Part shown: piece after piece, positions 24,330 to 31,906 of the stretch
How positions within the stretch are numbered: position 1 is the stretch's first letter
Layout of the letters: every line of letters begins with the position of its first letter
NCBI RefSeq assembly: GCF_004795105.1
Contig: NZ_SSBL01000042.1
Coordinates: 1 to 40,199, forward strand
DNA: 40,199 nucleotides
Origin: Streptomyces sp. A0642
GTDB lineage: Bacteria; Actinomycetota; Actinomycetes; Streptomycetales; Streptomycetaceae
Direction: 5' to 3'
Notes under the pieces: model-generated
Databases searched by the model: none
The model's input: the letters and a program-made list of their open reading frames with translations, nothing else
Told to the model about the DNA's origin: nothing
Program-made: the position numbers and the translations under genes

Positions 24330-24335
24330 ACGCTA
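24330..24335 (-). promoter_or_regulatory. -10 element of the ThrRS leader transcript
   Basis: TAGCGT on the minus strand fits TANNNT and would place the transcript start at or next to the leader ATG (24322). No convincing -35 hexamer was found. A weak CGGGG-AAAA-CCCCG hairpin at 24359-24372 may end the upstream sortase transcript. Confidence 0.5.
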
Positions 24336-24388
24336 GCAGCGGCCCGGGGCCCGGTGCGCGGGGTTTTCCCCGAGGTGAGCACGGCGGC

Positions 24389-25108
24389 TCATCCCTTCCC
24401 GGCCGAGTCGAGGTGCGCGAACACGACCACGTTGTCCTCGTAGTCCTTGACCTTCCTGTCGTAGTTGCCGCCGCAGGTGATCAGGCGCAACTGGGCGTCC
24501 GGGGTATCGGCGTACACCCGCTTGTCGGGGAACTTCGCCTTGCTGAACGTCTCTACGGTGTCGACCTTGAACGTGGCCACCTTGCCGTCCGCACGCGTGA
24601 TGTCGACCGTTGCTCCCGGCCGCAGGAACCGCAGCTGGAGGAAGACGGCCGGCCCGGTCTTCGTGTCGACGTGACCCGCCACGATCGACGCACCGCGCTC
24701 GCCCGGCGTCACGCCGCCCTGGAACCAGCCGACGAGGTTCTTGTCGTTGGGGGGAGGGGCGTTCAGACGGCCGTCGGCCCCGATGGCCAACGGGGTGAAG
24801 GGCGCGTCCACCGCGATGGCCGGGATCTTGAGCCGGATCGGCACGGCTCGGGACAGGGCAGGCGCGGCGACGGGGCTGGGGGAGGCCTGCCGGGGGACGC
24901 CGGCGGCCGGTGACGAGGAGGGGGCGGCGGGCGCCGCGGCGACGGGCGGGGCGGGTGGTTTGTCGTCGGCGGCGGGTCCGATGGAGTTGTAGATGAGCAG
25001 CGTGCCGAGCCCGGCCACTGCGGCGGGCCAGAGCAGGGCGCGGCCGAGCGTGACGGTGTCGGAGGCAGTCCGGGAGGAGGGGGAACCGGGAGACTGCGGG
25101 GCGGCCAT
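24389..25108 (-). CDS. Class F sortase
   Basis: 239 aa. A short cytoplasmic N-terminus and a membrane anchor (about 24-44) precede a Pro/Ala linker (50-85) and the sortase beta-barrel (about 88-235). The catalytic His146 is in IVAGHVDT, Cys212 in LRLITCGGNYDR, and Arg218 completes the triad, so the enzyme looks intact. Class F sortases are typical of actinobacteria; they cleave a C-terminal sorting signal and attach the protein to the wall, but their natural partners are poorly known. The upstream gene on the same strand encodes a secreted repeat protein with a hydrophobic C-terminus and basic tail, a plausible substrate. They are separated by 207 bases with a hairpin, so they may be separate transcripts. 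Confidence 0.9.
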   Translation of the reverse strand: MAAPQSPGSPSSRTASDTVTLGRALLWPAAVAGLGTLLIYNSIGPAADDKPPAPPVAAAPAAPSSSPAAGVPRQASPSPVAAPALSRAVPIRLKIPAIAVDAPFTPLAIGADGRLNAPPPNDKNLVGWFQGGVTPGERGASIVAGHVDTKTGPAVFLQLRFLRPGATVDITRADGKVATFKVDTVETFSKAKFPDKRVYADTPDAQLRLITCGGNYDRKVKDYEDNVVVFAHLDSAGKG

Positions 25109-25252
25109 GGGAACGTGCCTTTCTTCCGTACGGGGTGTGCGGGGCGGTGCGGTGGGATGAGGGCGCGGCGGGCTCGACCCGGGCGACGCTTCGAGGGGGA
25201 AGGGACGCGGAGGGCTCGGGCCGGTGACGTCCGAGGCGGAAAACGAAGGCGC

Positions 25253-25284
25253 CGCGGCCGCCGTCCGGAGGGACGACGGCCGCG
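25253..25284 (-). terminator. Terminator hairpin after the repeat protein
   Basis: On the minus strand CGCGGCCGTCGTCC pairs with GGACGGCGGCCGCG (14 pairs, one U-G) around a 4-base loop, 32 bases past the stop of the secreted repeat protein. Confidence 0.75.
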
Positions 25285-25315
25285 ACAGAGAAGCGACCGG
25301 CTGCGTGCGGCCGGG

Positions 25316-25993
25316 TCAGGCCATCGCGCCACCCGTCGCCTGGCGACGGCGCACCTTGTACGCGCCGACGCCGACACCGCCGAGGAGCAGCAGCGAACCG
25401 GCCGCCAGGCCGCCGCCCGTCATGGCCATCGCGCCACCACCGGTGTGGACGCCGCCGCTGGGCTTGTCCTTCTTCCAGCCCTCGTCGCTCTTCTCGCTCT
25501 TGTCGGCCTTCTCGCCCGTCTCGGACTTGTCGGTCTTGCCGGCCTCGTCGCTGCCCGGCTGCCACTCCTTGGTGACCGTCATCGACATGGCGCCGCCACC
25601 GGCGTGCATGCCACCGCTGGGCTTGTCCGCGTCCTCGTACTTGCCGCCCTCTTCGTCGCTGCCGGGCTGCCACTCCTTGGTGACCACGCTCGACAGCGCG
25701 CCGCCGCCGGTGTGGACGCCGCCGCTGGGCTTGTCCTTCTTCCAGTCGGACGAGCCGCTCTCTTCGTCGCTGCCCGGCTGCCACTCCTTGGCGACGGTCA
25801 TCGACAGCGCGCCGCCGCCGGTGTGGACGCCGCCGTTCGGCTTGTCCTTCGTCCAGCCGCCGTCCTCGCTGCTGGAGGAGGAACCGCTGTCGTGCTCCCA
25901 GTCGCCGGCGGCCAGGGCGTAGGCGGAGGGAGTGGTGATCGTGAGGACCGCCGTGACGGCGGCCGCAGCGAACAGTGTGCGGGCAGAGCGCAT
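25316..25993 (-). CDS. Secreted four-repeat surface protein with C-terminal membrane anchor
   Basis: 225 aa from the ATG at 25991-25993, with AAGGA upstream. A signal peptide is clear (MRSARTLFAAAAVTAVLTI, cut probably after SAYA). The mature part has three full copies and one partial copy of a repeat starting KPSGGVHTGGGA and continuing MTVTKEWQPGSDEE, separated by acidic or Lys/Asp/Ser-rich linkers. The last copy runs into a hydrophobic helix (about 193-211) and a basic tail (KVRRRQ), the layout of a cell-wall sorting signal. No LPxTG or close variant precedes the helix; the nearest sequence is HTGGGAMAMTGGG. Beside a class F sortase it is a candidate substrate with a non-canonical signal, or simply a membrane-anchored protein. 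Confidence 0.85.
   Translation of the reverse strand: MRSARTLFAAAAVTAVLTITTPSAYALAAGDWEHDSGSSSSSEDGGWTKDKPNGGVHTGGGALSMTVAKEWQPGSDEESGSSDWKKDKPSGGVHTGGGALSSVVTKEWQPGSDEEGGKYEDADKPSGGMHAGGGAMSMTVTKEWQPGSDEAGKTDKSETGEKADKSEKSDEGWKKDKPSGGVHTGGGAMAMTGGGLAAGSLLLLGGVGVGAYKVRRRQATGGAMA
25415..25846 (-). repeat. Coding repeats of the surface protein
   Basis: Four copies of a sequence encoding D-K-P-(S/N)-G-G-V-H-T-G-G-G-A. Three of them continue into a conserved K-E-W-Q-P-G-S-D-E segment, and linker length varies between copies. The fourth copy is truncated by the membrane anchor. Confidence 0.85.
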
Positions 25994-26588
25994 CTGAACA
26001 CGTTTCCTTTCGTCGCGACTGCGAAGGGTGACGGGCTGTCGACCCGGAGTGGCGCAGTGGCTACGTGAACCACCGTCAGCCGAGAGCCGGGAGCGCGCCA
26101 TCGGGGGGCCTCGCATTGGAGCTACGGCATGGGCTCATCGAGTGGCGAAGAGCGGAAAATCACCCATTGGACGGCATGGCGCGCCGGGGCGAGGTTTGGG
26201 AGCCGGGTGACCCCCCGTTCGCTGACGGCCCCTCACCACGAGGAGCGGGCACGGCGTCCCGTGAAGGGGAGACGCCCCACGGCCCGGCCTCCTGTTCTAC
26301 GCGCCGGGGGCGGGGGCCCGGCCGCGTGCGGCTCCGGGCCGAGGAGCGCCGGCCGAGCCCGCGGGGGCCCCGCGCGGAGGAGGAGGGCGCGGGCCGGAGG
26401 AGGAGGAGGAGGGCGCGGGCCGGAAGCGCGAGGGCGCGGGCCGGAGGAGGAGGCCGGGCGCAGGCCGGCCCGGGCTTTGCAGCCGCCCGTGCCGCCCCGC
26501 TGCCCGGCCGCCCGGCTACTCAGCCGCCCGACTGCCCGACTGCCCGACTGCCTCGCCGCCCCGCGCTCCGGCTAGCTCCCCCGTCCCG
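25994..26588. other. 595-base non-coding stretch with GGAGGA-type simple repeats
   Basis: The half nearest the repeat-protein gene (25994-26220) is likely to hold its promoter and leader, but no promoter boxes or riboswitch could be recognised. From about 26376 to 26455 there are degenerate copies of a unit made of GGAGGAGGA plus GGGCGCGGGCC. From 26520 to 26560 there is a short tandem of GACTGCCC. Frames crossing the region give low-complexity products with no recognisable domain. Confidence 0.6.
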
Positions 26589-27428
26589 TCAGTTCAGCAT
26601 CGCCCGGGCCGCCCGTGCGCTCCCGCGTACCGCTTCCGCTGCGGCCGGGTCGACGTCCGCGATCACCTGCGCGTACTCCTCCATCTCCGCCGCTCCGCGC
26701 AGGAACTCCCCGCCCCGGACCAGCAGCTGGGCCCGCTCGTAGCGGAGCCGGGCCGGGTGCGCCGGCAGGAGCAGGGACAGTTCGACGGCCCACAGCGCCA
26801 CGTCGTTGCGCTCCGGGCGGGCCGCCGCCCACGCCCGGATGTTGTTCAGGATCCGCAGCACGATCTCCAGCGGCCGCGCCGGGACCAGCATCGACGCCTC
26901 CAGGGACTGCCCGGTCGCGCCCGCCACGAGCAGCTCCGCGTCCCGGCCCGTCAGCGGCCGCCCACCGGCGAACGGATCGGCCAGGACCCGCTCCGTCGGA
27001 TCCCCGAAACCGACCACGAAGTGCCCCGGAAGCGCCACCCCGTACACGGGGGCGCCCGCCCGCCGCGCCACCTCGATCCACACCACCGACAACAGGATCG
27101 GCAGCCCGCGCCGCCGTCGCAGCACCTCGTGCAGCAGTGACGACTCCAGCCGCTGGTAATCCGCCGACGCGCCCGCGAACCCGCACCGCTCGCCGAGCAG
27201 TTCGGCCAGCGCCGAGGCCCAGGCGCGGCCGCCGCGCACCCCGTACGGCAGCAGGCCCGCAAGCCGGTCCAGCTCGATCTGGGCCGCGTCCATGCCGTGC
27301 GCGTCCAGCGCCGGATCGGCCTCCGCGCCCAGCAGCAGGCACAGCAGCGCCAAGTCCGGCCGCTCGGCCCGCGCCTCCTCGGCGAACCGGCGGCGCAGCT
27401 CCTCCCTGTCCTGCCTCCCGGGGGCCAT
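26589..27428 (-). CDS. SirB1-family transglutaminase-like protein with TPR-type C-terminus
   Basis: 279 aa from the ATG at 27426-27428, 4 bases after the stop of the upstream GNAT gene. The conserved SirB1 / Transglut_core2 block is visible as DYQRLESSLLHEVLRRRRG, then LPILLSVVWIEVARRAGAPV and GVALPGHFVVGF. The family keeps the transglutaminase fold, but here the usual catalytic Cys position is not evident, so enzymatic activity is doubtful. The last 90 residues are helical, TPR-like (NNIRAWAAARPERNDVALWA onward). Function is unknown. Tight spacing makes it an operon partner of the GNAT gene. Confidence 0.87.
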   Translation of the reverse strand: MAPGRQDREELRRRFAEEARAERPDLALLCLLLGAEADPALDAHGMDAAQIELDRLAGLLPYGVRGGRAWASALAELLGERCGFAGASADYQRLESSLLHEVLRRRRGLPILLSVVWIEVARRAGAPVYGVALPGHFVVGFGDPTERVLADPFAGGRPLTGRDAELLVAGATGQSLEASMLVPARPLEIVLRILNNIRAWAAARPERNDVALWAVELSLLLPAHPARLRYERAQLLVRGGEFLRGAAEMEEYAQVIADVDPAAAEAVRGSARAARAMLN

Positions 27429-27432
27429 CGCG

Positions 27433-28434
27433 CTACGCCGCCCGGAAGTGGTGGTACAGGTGGTGCGTCGCGAAGCCCATCCCGTCGTACAGCCCACGGG
27501 CGCCGTCGTTGTCGGCCTCCACCTGGAGGCACGCCGCCGACGCGCCCTCGTCCATCGCCTGCCGGGCCAGCGCGGTCATCACGGTGGTCGCGAGCCCCCG
27601 TCTGCGGTGCTCGGGAGCCACCTCGACGGCCATGAAGCCCGCCCACCGGCCGTCCACCACGCACCGCCCGATCGCGGCGGGCGCCCGGTCACCGGCCTCG
27701 CCCGGCACGGTCGCGAACCACACCGAGGGGCCGCCGCCCAGCACCTGCGCCACCTCCGGGCCCGGTGTCCCGACGCGCTGGTAGCGGGCGAACCACGCCT
27801 CGTCCACCGCGCGGCTCAGCCGCACCCGTGACACCTCGGCCGCCAGATCACCGATCGGGGCCAGCGCCGCGATCCGCACCTCCGCGGTCACCTCACGGTG
27901 CCACCCGTGGTCCTCCAGCGCCGCGCACAACTCCTCCTGCGCACCCTCGGCGCCGGTCGCGGTCTGGATGTAAGCGGGCAGCCCCCGGTCCGCGTACCAC
28001 TGCCTGACCCGCCCGAGCGCGGCGTCGAGCGGCACGCCCGGATCGCCGAGCGGAAGCACCGAGTTGGCGCGCCGGGTGAACCCGCCGGCGGCGCGCAGGA
28101 GCCAGTCGCCCAGGGCCTCGCTCTCCACGGGCTGCCAGGCGCGGGCGCAGACCGGGGCGAGCTCCGCGAAGGAGGCCGCGGGACCGCGTCGGCGGGCCGG
28201 GGCGGCGGGGACGATCTTGCCCGCCACCAGGGCCGATTCCGCGATCCGGACGGACTCGCCGCTCTTCGGTGTGACGGACAGCACACCCGCGTTCCAGGAT
28301 GTGAGAACACCGACCGTGTCGGTGAATTTCGGACCCTGGGGGCCGTCCTCGGTCAGACGCCGGACCGATACCCGTTTACCCACGTCAGCCGGTGCAATTC
28401 GGACCTCCAGCCGTCCGCCCATGGTGAATTCCAC
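27433..28434 (-). CDS. GNAT-family N-acetyltransferase with N-terminal extension
   Basis: 333 aa. The C-terminal 140 residues carry the acetyl-CoA fold: VEVAPEHRRRGLATTVMTAL contains the pyrophosphate-binding RxxGxA/G loop, and VEADNDGARGLYDGMGF is the usual end of the domain. The first 75 residues form a separate beta-rich unit (KRVSVRRLTEDG, FTDTVGVLTSW, GVLSVTPKSGESVRI) resembling an SH3-like barrel. The middle (80-190) looks like a degenerate second GNAT domain. The GTG start at 28434 has AGGAGG about 13 bases upstream; the ATG four codons later is also possible. Substrate unknown. It is divergent from the ferredoxin gene. Confidence 0.87.
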   Translation of the reverse strand: MEFTMGGRLEVRIAPADVGKRVSVRRLTEDGPQGPKFTDTVGVLTSWNAGVLSVTPKSGESVRIAESALVAGKIVPAAPARRRGPAASFAELAPVCARAWQPVESEALGDWLLRAAGGFTRRANSVLPLGDPGVPLDAALGRVRQWYADRGLPAYIQTATGAEGAQEELCAALEDHGWHREVTAEVRIAALAPIGDLAAEVSRVRLSRAVDEAWFARYQRVGTPGPEVAQVLGGGPSVWFATVPGEAGDRAPAAIGRCVVDGRWAGFMAVEVAPEHRRRGLATTVMTALARQAMDEGASAACLQVEADNDGARGLYDGMGFATHHLYHHFRAA

Positions 28435-28551
28435 AGCTCTGTCCGCCCCTCCTGTTCGGATCGTGCCCGGGAACGGAGATACTAGGTGCGGGCATCGACG
28501 ACGCCGCGCTCCCGCGCGAGAGCCAACGCCCTACCGAGGAGGAACGACAGC

Positions 28552-28872
28552 GTGACCTACGTCATCGCGCAGCCTTGTGTCGACGTAAAGGACAAGGCCT
28601 GCATCGAAGAGTGCCCCGTCGACTGTATCTACGAGGGCCAGCGGTCCTTGTACATCCACCCGGACGAGTGCGTCGACTGTGGAGCCTGCGAGCCGGTCTG
28701 CCCGGTCGAAGCGATCTTCTACGAGGACGACACCCCGGAGGAGTGGAAGGACTACTACAAGGCGAACGTCGAGTTCTTCGACGACCTCGGGTCGCCGGGT
28801 GGCGCCTCCAAGCTGGGTCTGATCGAGCGCGACCACGCGTTCATCGCCGCGCTGCCGCCGCAGAACCAGTAG
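28552..28872 (+). CDS. fdxA: Seven-iron ferredoxin
   Basis: 106 aa from a GTG with GGAGGA about 10 bases upstream. Eight cysteines are placed as in 7Fe ferredoxins: C9, C17 and C50 for a [3Fe-4S] cluster; C21, C40, C43 and C46 for a [4Fe-4S] cluster; C25 extra as in the Azotobacter FdI type. The C-terminal half (EEWKDYYKANVEFFDDLGSP) is the long tail typical of the actinobacterial FdxA/FdxC group. It is a soluble electron carrier. In M. tuberculosis the orthologue (fdxC) is also next to dapC. A 13-bp hairpin follows. Confidence 0.95.
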   Translation: MTYVIAQPCVDVKDKACIEECPVDCIYEGQRSLYIHPDECVDCGACEPVCPVEAIFYEDDTPEEWKDYYKANVEFFDDLGSPGGASKLGLIERDHAFIAALPPQNQ

Positions 28873-28897
28873 CAGCGTCCCGGCACGTGCGTCGCCC

Positions 28898-28930
28898 CGG
28901 TCCCGTACGGCTCGTCACCGTGCGGGACCG
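28898..28930 (+). terminator. Terminator hairpin after the ferredoxin gene
   Basis: CGGTCCCGTACGG (28898-28910) pairs with CCGTGCGGGACCG (28918-28930): 13 pairs, one a U-G wobble, 7-base loop. It separates the ferredoxin transcript from dapC. Confidence 0.72.
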
Positions 28931-28992
28931 AGGTGTTTCCCGCGCCCCTTCCGGGCCGCCCGCGTGAATCCCGTACGAGAAAGCAGAGATCC

Positions 28993-30087
28993 GTGTCCGC
29001 AGTCTCCTCCCGCCTCCCGGTCTTTCCCTGGGACCGGCTCGCGCCCTACAAGTCGACGGCCGAGAGCCACCCGGACGGCATCGTGGACCTGTCCGTCGGC
29101 ACGCCCGTCGACCCGGTGCCCGAGCTGATCCAGCAGGCGCTCGTCGCCGCCTCGGACAGCCCCGGCTATCCGACGGTGTGGGGGACGGCCGCGCTGCGGG
29201 ACGCCCTCACCGGCTGGGTGGAGCGCCGCCTGGGCGCGGTGTCGGTGACGCACGGGAACGTGCTGCCCGTCGTCGGCTCCAAGGAGCTGGTGGCCTGGCT
29301 CCCGACCCAGCTGGGCCTGGGCCCCGGCGACAAGGTCGCCTACCCGCGGCTCGCCTACCCGACGTACGAGGTCGGCGCCCGGCTCTGCGGCGCCGAGCCC
29401 GTCGTCTACGACGACCCGACGGAGCTGGACCCGGCCGGGCTGAAGCTGCTCTGGCTGAACTCGCCGTCGAACCCGACCGGCCGGGTCCTGGCCAAGGACG
29501 AACTGACCCGGATCGTCGCCTGGGCGCGCGCGCACGACGTGCTGGTCTTCAGCGACGAGTGCTACCTGGAGCTGGGCTGGGAGGCCGATCCCGTCTCCGT
29601 GCTCCACCCGGACGTCTGCGGCGGCACGTACGAGGGCGTCGTCGCCGTCCACTCGCTCTCCAAGCGCTCCAACCTCGCCGGGTACCGCGCCGCGTTCATC
29701 GCCGGCGACGCGGCCGTGCTGAGCGAGCTCCTCCTGATCCGCAAGCACGGCGGGATGATGACGCCCGCCCCCGTCCAGGCGGCGACCGTCGCCGCGCTCG
29801 GCGACGACCGCCACGTGGCCGAGCAGCGCACGCGGTACGCGGACCGGCGCGCGATGCTGCGTACGGCTCTGGAGGCCCACGGCTTCCGGATCGAGCACAG
29901 CGAGGCGAGCCTCTACCTCTGGGCGACCCGCGACGAGCCCTGCTGGGACACCGTGGAGTACCTGGCGGAGCTGGGCATCCTGGTGGCGCCCGGGGACTTC
30001 TACGGGCCGGCGGGCGACCGCTTCGTGCGTGTGGCGTTCACGGCGACCGACGAACGGGTGGCCGCCGCGGTCAAGCGACTGGGCTGA
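28993..30087 (+). CDS. dapC: Succinyldiaminopimelate transaminase DapC
   Basis: 364-aa class I/II PLP aminotransferase. The PLP Lys224 is in HSLSKRSNLAGYR, the pyridine-binding Asp188 in VFSDECY, and N160 in NSPSNPTG. The actinobacterial DapC pattern is recognisable: FPWDRLAPYK at the N-terminus and GYPTVWGTAALRDAL. It converts N-succinyl-2-amino-6-ketopimelate to N-succinyl-LL-DAP using glutamate, feeding lysine and peptidoglycan. dapE, the next enzyme, lies 1.8 kb downstream. The GTG at 28993 is chosen because upstream codons look non-coding; the ribosome-binding site is weak. Confidence 0.92.
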   Translation: MSAVSSRLPVFPWDRLAPYKSTAESHPDGIVDLSVGTPVDPVPELIQQALVAASDSPGYPTVWGTAALRDALTGWVERRLGAVSVTHGNVLPVVGSKELVAWLPTQLGLGPGDKVAYPRLAYPTYEVGARLCGAEPVVYDDPTELDPAGLKLLWLNSPSNPTGRVLAKDELTRIVAWARAHDVLVFSDECYLELGWEADPVSVLHPDVCGGTYEGVVAVHSLSKRSNLAGYRAAFIAGDAAVLSELLLIRKHGGMMTPAPVQAATVAALGDDRHVAEQRTRYADRRAMLRTALEAHGFRIEHSEASLYLWATRDEPCWDTVEYLAELGILVAPGDFYGPAGDRFVRVAFTATDERVAAAVKRLG

Positions 30088-30099
30088 GCCGAAGCGCTG

Positions 30100-30151
30100 C
30101 GGACGCGCGAGGGCCTCGGGAGTGCGCACTCCCGAGGCCCTCGCGCGTCCG
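30100..30151. terminator. 52-bp perfect palindrome acting as bidirectional terminator
   Basis: The arms 30100-30125 and 30126-30151 are exact reverse complements with no spacer, so each strand can form a very long hairpin. It starts 12 bases after the dapC stop and ends 21 bases before the stop of the convergent secreted-protein gene. Confidence 0.85.
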
Positions 30152-30172
30152 TGCAGGGGGGTGTGGAGCGGA

Positions 30173-30568
30173 TCAGCCGATCGGCAGGCCCTGGGTGGGC
30201 AGGCCCTTGGTCACGGCGCCGGTCGCGTCGCCGAGGGCGTCGCTCGCGCCGCCCTTCGCGGTCTTGCCGGCGCCCTTCGCCGCGGGTGCGGCCTTGGCGC
30301 CCGTGTCACTGAGGGTCTTGGCCGCCACCGGCAGCGTGGTCCCGACGACCTTGCCACCGGCCTTGCCGGCGGTGTCGGTGGCCGGCTGCGCCGCGCCTTC
30401 GACCGCCTGGCCGAGTCCGGCGCCCTCGACGGTGGTGAGACCGCCGAGCTCCGGGGCCTGCGGGAGCACCGCGGCACCGGCGGCACCGGCCGCACCGACC
30501 ACGGGGGCAGCGCCCGCCGCGATCAGCAGCGCGGTACGGGCGATCCGGCGGGTCAGGGGGAGGGACAT
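30173..30568 (-). CDS. Small secreted Ala/Gly/Lys-rich protein
   Basis: 131 aa from the ATG at 30566-30568, with AAGGAG 6 bases upstream. An N-terminal signal sequence (LPLTRRIARTALLIAAGAAP) is followed by a low-complexity mature region rich in Ala, Gly, Thr and Lys with no cysteines. It ends in KGLPTQGLPIG. I do not recognise a domain. Secretion is likely; function unknown. It stands alone, converging on dapC, and has its own upstream region of about 275 bases. Confidence 0.8.
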   Translation of the reverse strand: MSLPLTRRIARTALLIAAGAAPVVGAAGAAGAAVLPQAPELGGLTTVEGAGLGQAVEGAAQPATDTAGKAGGKVVGTTLPVAAKTLSDTGAKAAPAAKGAGKTAKGGASDALGDATGAVTKGLPTQGLPIG

Positions 30569-30844
30569 GATGCTCCTTCGACGGGGTGGGAATTGCTGGT
30601 GTCCGTGGGTCGGACGCCATGACAACCGCCGTGGGGGAGGGAGAGGTTGCGGTGTGCCGAGGTAAAGATCACGTAATGCGTCACATAATCCGCAACGGAG
30701 GAACCCGGGCAAACCCTGCGGGACGGCACTACCTGGCGAACCGTCACTTCTCCCTCACCGCAAGGGAATGGGTGCCTCCGGAAGGCTCCGTGCGTGACCC
30801 CGTACGGGCAGGGTGCGGGGCCCCTCTACGAGTGACGGGTCGTA

Positions 30845-31774
30845 CTACTGCGCGAGGCGCATGCGGACGGCGGTAGCGCCCGATTCCTTGCGCTCCGTCC
30901 GCCAGCCGGACCCGGCGTCCCACGTCCGGCCGGCGTAGGCGACCTCGTCGAAGCCGAGCGCCTCGGACTGGGCGACCGCCCAGTGCGCGAGTTGCCAGCC
31001 ATGCTGCGGAGCACCGTCCTGGCCGGCCCTGAGGGCCGTCCGCACCGGTACCGAGAGCGTCCCGGTGGCCGGGGCCCCCGCGTCAGCCGCCTTCCCGGCG
31101 GGCAGTACGCCCTTGCCGAAGGAACGCAGCAGCGCGGCCCGGGCCTTCGCCATCTCGCCCGTCCCGGCGGTCGTCCGCGGCGGGTCGCAGTTCAGAGCGG
31201 CAGGCGTCCGCCCGGTCAGCGCGGCGGCCAGCAGCGCGGCATCCGGCTCGTGCTTCGCGTACGCCTGCGGGAAGCCGCTGCGCTGGACCCGCTGCGCTGC
31301 CACGGTGAGCGGCAGACGCGAGTAGCCCGGGACCTCGGCCAGGTGCTGGTAGAACATCCCGGACGAGTAGACGGGGTCCAGGATCTGCTTCTCGGTGCCC
31401 CAGCCCTGTGAGGGCCGCTGCTGGAAGAGGCCCAGCGAGTCCCGGTCGCCGTGCTCGATGTTGCGCAGTCCCGATTCCTGCAGTGCCGTCGCCAGGGCGA
31501 TCGTGACCGCCCGCTCCGGCATGCCGCGCGTGGTGCCGACCGCGGAGATCACCGCGGCGTTCGCCGCCTGCTCGGAGCTCAGGCGGTAGCTGCGCCCCTC
31601 GCCCGCCGAACCGTCGGCCGACTCCACGGTGCACTGGTCGGAGCCCTTGCTGCCCGTCACGTACTGCACGGTCAGATACCCGGCCACCGCCACGAGCACG
31701 GCGAAGGCCGCCGTGACGCGCAGACGGCGGCTTCGGGCGGTGTGTCGGCGGGCTGGGGCGACGGTCCGGGGCAC
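30845..31774 (-). CDS. Membrane-anchored lysozyme-like domain protein
   Basis: 309 aa from a GTG at 31772-31774. The open frame continues upstream opposite dapE, but that part is only a shadow. The N-terminus is basic, then one membrane segment (about 19-39, VTAAFAVLVAVAGYLTVQYV). The extracellular region contains ATALQESGLRN, then DSLGLFQQRPSQGWGT, the pattern of transglycosylase/lysozyme-like folds, with the Glu of QESG as the presumed catalytic acid. About 100 more residues follow without a recognised domain. Proteins like this are often labelled heavy metal transporter; nothing here supports transport. A cell-wall lytic or wall-binding role is inferred. It is divergent from dapE. Confidence 0.83.
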   Translation of the reverse strand: MPRTVAPARRHTARSRRLRVTAAFAVLVAVAGYLTVQYVTGSKGSDQCTVESADGSAGEGRSYRLSSEQAANAAVISAVGTTRGMPERAVTIALATALQESGLRNIEHGDRDSLGLFQQRPSQGWGTEKQILDPVYSSGMFYQHLAEVPGYSRLPLTVAAQRVQRSGFPQAYAKHEPDAALLAAALTGRTPAALNCDPPRTTAGTGEMAKARAALLRSFGKGVLPAGKAADAGAPATGTLSVPVRTALRAGQDGAPQHGWQLAHWAVAQSEALGFDEVAYAGRTWDAGSGWRTERKESGATAVRMRLAQ

Positions 31775-31906
31775 GGGGCCACCGTACGCGAGGCACGTGT
31801 GCCTGCCCGGGGTCCCCCGTCGTTCGCGCGCAGCGGCGGTCGGTGCGTGCGTGCCGGGCGTTGGGGCGCAGGCGGGGGGCTCCGGGCAGGCACTAGGGTC
31901 GTAGCC

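Noticed and set aside
25415..25480. LPxTG sorting motif in the surface protein
   Set aside because: No LPxTG, LAxTG or NPQTN-like sequence precedes the terminal helix, so canonical sorting cannot be claimed.
24333..25784. 483-codon minus-strand frame spanning sortase and repeat protein
   Set aside because: Different frame from both recognised proteins; basic, Arg-rich shadow.
25994..26130. c-di-AMP or other riboswitch ahead of the secreted repeat protein
   Set aside because: Long leader-like region, but none of the conserved riboswitch core sequences could be found.
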